Below are positions 60,804 to 61,396 of a DNA stretch of 61,396 nt, piece after piece. The notes under the pieces are model-generated. The model was not told where the DNA came from and made no database searches. It saw nothing but the letters and a program-made list of their open reading frames with translations. Within the stretch, counting starts at the first letter, position 1, and the number at the start of each line of letters is the position of its first letter. The translations under genes were made by a program, and so were the position numbers. The stretch comes from JBNKEI01 sp050288705 (lineage in GTDB: Bacteria > Myxococcota > Myxococcia > Myxococcales > UBA5297), in assembly GCA_050288705.1 (NCBI GenBank), contig JBNKEI010000150.1, positions 1 to 61,396 of the forward strand. The letters are read 5' to 3'.

Positions 60804-61396
60804 ATGCAATTTCAGCGCTCCGCAGGCATTCTTCTTCACGTCACCAGTCTCCCTGGGCCTTTTGGAATAGGTGACCTGGGAAGTGAGGCATTTCGATTTT
60901 TGGATTTTTTGGCTGCTTCTGGGCAGTCGTATTGGCAAATTCTGCCCTTGGGGCCGACTGCTGATGACGGAAGTCCCTATGCTGCGCAATCTTCATGGGC
61001 GGGGTCTTCTTTGTTGATTAGCCTCGATATGCTAGGACAAGAGGGCGATTTAACCGAGACCGAGCTTGATGCAGCGAGAGTATTTTCTAGTGGATGGGTT
61101 GATTATAGTCGGGTGACCCGGGTACGTCAGGAACTGCTTCCCCGTGCCGCCGAGCGTTTTATGGCTCGTAGGGTTGCATCAAAAGAGAATTTCGAGACTT
61201 TTTGTGAAAAAGAAAGAAATTGGCTGGAAGATTGGTCTCTTTTTGCCGCAGTAAAAAAACAACAGGCAGGTCAACCATGGTGGACATGGCCGCGAACTAT
61301 TTCCCTGCGTTCTGCGACCGGAGTGAAAGAATATCGTCGGAAATTGAAAAAAGAAATTTTAGTAGAAAAATATATTCAATTTCGATTTTTTGAACA
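60804..61396 (+). CDS. malQ: 4-alpha-glucanotransferase (amylomaltase), N-terminal part
   Basis: 197 codons are visible before the window ends. The N-terminus is the GH77 signature: RSAGILLHVTSLPGPFGIGD, then FLDFLAASGQSYWQILPLGPT and SPYAAQSSWAGSSLLISLDML. Later WLEDWSLFAAVKK and PWWTWPRTI also match. MalQ transfers alpha-1,4-glucan segments between maltodextrins in glycogen and maltose metabolism. ATG 60804 follows GAGG by about 5 nt. The catalytic Asp and Glu lie outside the window. Confidence 0.95.
   Translation, partial: MQFQRSAGILLHVTSLPGPFGIGDLGSEAFRFLDFLAASGQSYWQILPLGPTADDGSPYAAQSSWAGSSLLISLDMLGQEGDLTETELDAARVFSSGWVDYSRVTRVRQELLPRAAERFMARRVASKENFETFCEKERNWLEDWSLFAAVKKQQAGQPWWTWPRTISLRSATGVKEYRRKLKKEILVEKYIQFRFFE

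Noticed and set aside
60781..60810. tRNA T-arm-like GGTTCGAA
   Set aside because: No matching acceptor, D-arm or anticodon stem surrounds it; it is the malQ leader.
1..61396. CRISPR array, rRNA genes, transposase or phage integrase
   Set aside because: No regular spaced repeats, rRNA signatures or recombinase motifs were seen in the window.

Overview
The window is one stretch of bacterial chromosome of moderate GC. Gene content and gene order point to a Myxococcota or other former Deltaproteobacteria lineage. The clues are the series acpP-fabF-rpiB-glyA-nrdR-ribD with ribE-ribBA-ribH-nusB further on, three tandem bactofilins followed by a PadC-type ParB-like protein, xseA-xseB-ispA-tlyA, an FHA-containing sigma54 activator, and many outer-membrane lipoproteins. 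No 16S gene is present, so this placement is inference.

Layout. 1-9656, mostly minus strand: an NTF2-like protein, the proteostasis genes clpB and lon, then rdgB-rph, an AmiC-type amidase and purine nucleoside phosphorylase. 9915-13875: an AT-rich island with two unrecognised plus-strand genes (1091 and 203 aa). The larger carries a 37-residue tandem repeat and looks effector-like. 14138-19547: an FHA/sigma54 regulator and two lipoproteins, one a large beta-propeller. 19705-24800: a tightly coupled minus-strand respiratory operon that combines a bc1-type cytochrome b and Rieske protein with two different CydA-like (cytochrome bd subunit I) proteins, a c-type lipoprotein and small proteins, with no CydB. 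A small membrane protein diverges from it and a tandem universal stress protein follows. 26361-27501 holds a pair of 47-bp repeats around a decayed gene.

27502-30055: PPOX-like and muconolactone-isomerase-like small proteins, an HU/IHF protein and a HepT-MntA toxin-antitoxin pair. 30263-34132: xseA-xseB-response regulator-ispA-tlyA, coupled and without the usual dxs. 34140-42423: envelope genes (lipoprotein, OmpA family, TPR protein), then the bactofilin/PadC cytoskeletal module. 42459-47690: a structured leader and the acpP...ribD housekeeping run. 48022-55931: an insertion that separates ribD from ribE and holds a secreted GH44 xyloglucanase/endoglucanase, rmuC, a nitronate monooxygenase, and a TetR regulator divergent from a methyltransferase with two matching palindromic operators. 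56124-61396: ribE, ribBA with a degraded GTP cyclohydrolase II half, ribH, nusB, an M17-N-like protein, an Ig-like lipoprotein, an SDR, and the start of malQ.

The strongest candidates for something undescribed are the bc/bd hybrid respiratory operon (19705-25150), the giant repeat protein at 9915-13190, the multi-hairpin leader ahead of acpP, and the decayed gene with flanking repeats at 26397-27438. Alignments to known proteins were made from memory, without search tools.
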